From positions 180,922,875-180,986,874 of the forward strand of contig NC_041402.2 in the NCBI RefSeq assembly GCF_900747795.2: DNA of 64,000 nt, given 5' to 3'. Positions 61,151 through 64,000 of the stretch are shown piece after piece. The DNA comes from Erpetoichthys calabaricus. Lineage: Eukaryota; Chordata; Cladistia; Polypteriformes; Polypteridae. The notes beneath the pieces are model-generated. The model saw nothing but the letters and a program-made list of their open reading frames with translations. It ran no database searches and had not been told where the DNA came from. Positions within the stretch are counted from its first letter, which is position 1; every line of letters begins with the position of its first letter. The position numbers were made by a program, and so were the translations under genes.

Positions 61151-64000
61151 ACAGCTGTAACAAATACATCACATCTGTACTCGGACAAGTATCAGGTGCA
61201 ATACAGAGACCATCCATGGAAATGGCATCAGCCCTTCAAAGCACCCACTAGGGTAGTCACAAATATCAAAATACCAATTAGTATCAATTGTAACATTTTA
61301 AATTTGTTTCAATACTCATTTTTCATGGAATGGATTCTCTAGCCTATGGTTTGACAGTTAGGCCTCATATCCTACCAGTGGGCATAGTGAGAGTTGTAAC
61401 CCTGTTTGTTATACTATCTCATTTATAAATTACGAAAACATTAATTAGAATAAGCCTGTAAAACTTTTACATTTGAAGTAGGGATGTGATATTAGTGAGT
61501 TTTTATTTCCTACAGGTAAAAGTTTTAGTTGCCAATTAAATGTTTAACATATTAAGACAGAGGTCTGCAATTATTTTTACCTGCAGGACATTTTAATTCT
61601 GCATTATTCATTCAGGGGCAACACTCTGTCACTCTCTCAACTTTTAAACTCTTTCTGCAAAGTATGCTGTTGTACCTCATTGCTTTCTTTTATTACATGA
61701 GATTTTAAAAATGGTATTTTATCACATTTACTTTATAATGCAGCGGTACTCTGCTCCGGTCCTGGAGGTCCACAGTGGGCGACTGCCAGTGCAGATCCCT
61801 AGCCTCACAGCCACCACTCCACATTATTAACAGGTCATATGATTAAATATGTTTTATTATCCGCTAGGCCTGGCTTCTAATTACAAAACTGATTGGAATG
61901 AAAATCTGCACCCAATAAAAACCCTCCCATTGTTCCATTCCATTCGAACTAGTGTGGTGCTGACGTGTCACATGTTGCACGGCTGTGCTCGTGTCCTAAT
62001 TTGGGATCCTGAGGTGGTTTGTTGTGTCGTGGATGCAGCAACATGCGGTATCAGTGCGTGCCTGCAACCTCTCCCTCTCTTAGTGCTTTCATTTTTCCAA
62101 GACAAATCTTTATCACATTGTAGATTTTTCATTTTCTGAGAACATTACCCATATGTCTTGAGGTCCGGAACAGATGTGTACAACTTGGTTCTTCCCTTCT
62201 CTCTCATTTATTTCAAAATATTTCATTAAAACAGATATGTCATGATGCTTATGCAATGTTTTAAATGAAACAAAGTTATCTGGAGAGCTGGTGACTCCTT
62301 TGACATTTGCACCTTATTATTAATGGATAATTGGTTAAGAAAAGGGGCAACAATTAAAACCGAAATGCAGCAGTTTAAAACTAAAACAGGCAATTATTGT
62401 AACTGTAACAAACAAATTAACTAAAACTAAGAAAAAAATATTGCTTTAATAGTAAATAAATGAGGCCTAATTAAAAATTTGGTTAAAGCAAAAACCTGCA
62501 GCCTCTATGGCCCTAAAGTGAAAGTTGAATGGATTTGTCTGGCTGTGGCGACCACTTCACGGATGGGGTCTGCGTGAATGTAGTAACGTGGTGCATTTTT
62601 CTTTGAGTTGTACCAGGAAAAGCACTACTCTGCACAGCAATGATTGCAATTTGATTTTTTTTTTTACTTTGATGATAGCCATGTTTTGTTGCAGTTTCAT
62701 GATCTGTATTAAGATTATGACTGTGGGTAGAGTGAAACTGTAGTTTTTGGGATGGGCCATAATGCACATTAAGGTTTAAAGCCATGGCCACTGACTACTG
62801 CTTCAGCAATTATTCCTGAGTTAATGACAACAACAACAATAACCTGAAAGTCTTGCATAGCTAGGCCACCTTAGGGATTGGCAAAATAAAAGCCATTGTT
62901 GAAAATTCTTACCACAAAACTCATCCACTTTAGCTTTACAGACTTCAAGATCAACTACATGAAGATTCTGTGGCAGGGATGTGTGATAAGAGGTCCATGG
63001 GACAGGGCAGTTTTTAAATAAATAATTGTATCCCGAAAGTGTTCAGGCTCCTGTTGGGTGCAGGTGTGCGCCAGCATGCTTCTTTATGGAAAGGCAGGCA
63101 GATCAGTCGGGTGCTACACTCATCCCTCAGAGGTAGCTGCATATCATATCTGTGCCCAGTCAAATGAATATAAAAAAAGCCTGTAGGGCAAGTGGGTTGG
63201 GGGTTGAAAGGAAAAGAAAGAGAAGAAAAAGAATAAAGTCAGAAGTTAAAAGGAAAGATTATGGAAACAGCAGGAATGGGAGAGCCACTGGGGTGCAGAA
63301 GAAAGAAAGAAGGCAGTCTGGAAGAGAGCCACTAAGAAGAGAGTAGGGCCGGCGATGCTCGGGGGGAGCCGACGACGGTCACTCTAACTGAGCATTTATT
63401 GGGGAGAGTGGAGTCACCTGATGCTCGCTCCTGCATAAGCTGAAGGAGCGAGGAGAGAAGTGACTCGGTGCAGAACACTGCTAGGAGACAGGTGTGATAG
63501 AAGTGACTCAAGCCTACAATGGAAGGTTGGCTGTGTCTCCTCTGGCTGCAGGATCCCATGAGGGGTAAGCAGAGAAGACATCGGTTTTAGAAAGCATGAA
63601 CTGGGGACTGAGTTTCCTGCCTTGTGATTTTAACCTCGATTTTTATGAATATTTATTTATGGATTATGTTAACCTCTGCACAGACACTGGTTTTATGGAT
63701 TATTTATTGGATGATTTTGAGGAACTGCACTTTTCAAACACCGTTTTGATTTCTGATTACTTTTAATAAAAGCACTTGACACTTTTTTGCACTTACCCCT
63801 TGCTGCATGTGTGTGTCCACATTTGCTTGGCTCATCTTGGTTCATGGCTATCGACAGTCTGGGGTCAGGAGGCTCCTGAACGGAACAGGGAGCATGGAGC
63901 TAACCTGGACCGTCACAGGCTTTCAGATTGTGATCTGTGGGGCTACAGGTCCTTGTGCTCAAAAATTTCTTCATGAGAAACTAGCTCCTGTCTGACAGTG
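61151..64000. other. No gene recognised
   Basis: 61778-61822 is a fragment of the second tRNA SINE (minus; 'ccagtgcagatccctagcct'). 63340-63800 is CpG-containing text with AATAAA at 63765 and resembles the layout of the unclassified family, without clear homology. No host exon can be supported on either strand. Confidence 0.35.

Overview
The window is vertebrate nuclear DNA, most likely from a ray-finned fish. Two intron-containing host genes at the left are arranged as in other vertebrates. The remaining ~53 kb is packed with fish-type repeats: Tc1/mariner, hAT, pogo/Tigger and Helitron DNA transposons, L2-like and RTE-like LINEs, tRNA-derived SINEs and long (TCTA)n/(AAAG)n microsatellites. 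A basal ray-finned fish such as a bichir or reedfish would fit, but that is an inference I cannot test here.

Host genes (1-10.4 kb). A pyrimidine-rich degenerate tandem repeat (1-960) precedes a smooth-muscle type promoter with two perfect CArG boxes. It is followed by all four coding exons of TAGLN (transgelin/SM22, + strand, 1825-3326, 199 aa). PCSK7 (proprotein convertase 7, - strand, 10395-4005) runs tail-to-tail into it. Its 15 coding exons can all be followed with GT-AG junctions and joined phases, giving a 740-residue protease with the complete Asp/His/Asn/Ser catalytic set. The poly(A) signals of the two genes are about 80 bp apart. This PCSK7-TAGLN pairing is conserved to mammals.

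Repeat-rich flank (10.4-64 kb). I find no further convincing host exon. The main elements are: a structurally whole Tc1 element with an uninterrupted 340-aa DD34E transposase (21121-22738); an L2-like LINE with an almost full reverse transcriptase (16.3-18.3 kb) and several 3' fragments; short pogo/Tigger copies that keep only the start of the transposase; Helitron copies with helicase fragments or exact ends; hAT-like MITEs, two with recognisable 8-bp target duplications; and SINEs and LINEs with perfect 11-14 bp target duplications. Insertions are often nested. The deepest stack, at 57.0-59.2 kb, is four elements deep.

A CpG-rich, promoter-like stretch near 43 kb is the only hint of another host transcription unit. 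No retroviral gag, pol or env, no RNA gene and no CRISPR array was recognised. One dispersed family (48.6, 50.0 and 60.6 kb) has an LTR-like layout but its class is unproven. I did not find a clearly new biological system. The most notable items are the apparently intact Tc1, the insertion stacks whose order and boundaries can be read from paralogous empty sites, and a long inverted-repeat element at 32.6-33.1 kb that I cannot assign.
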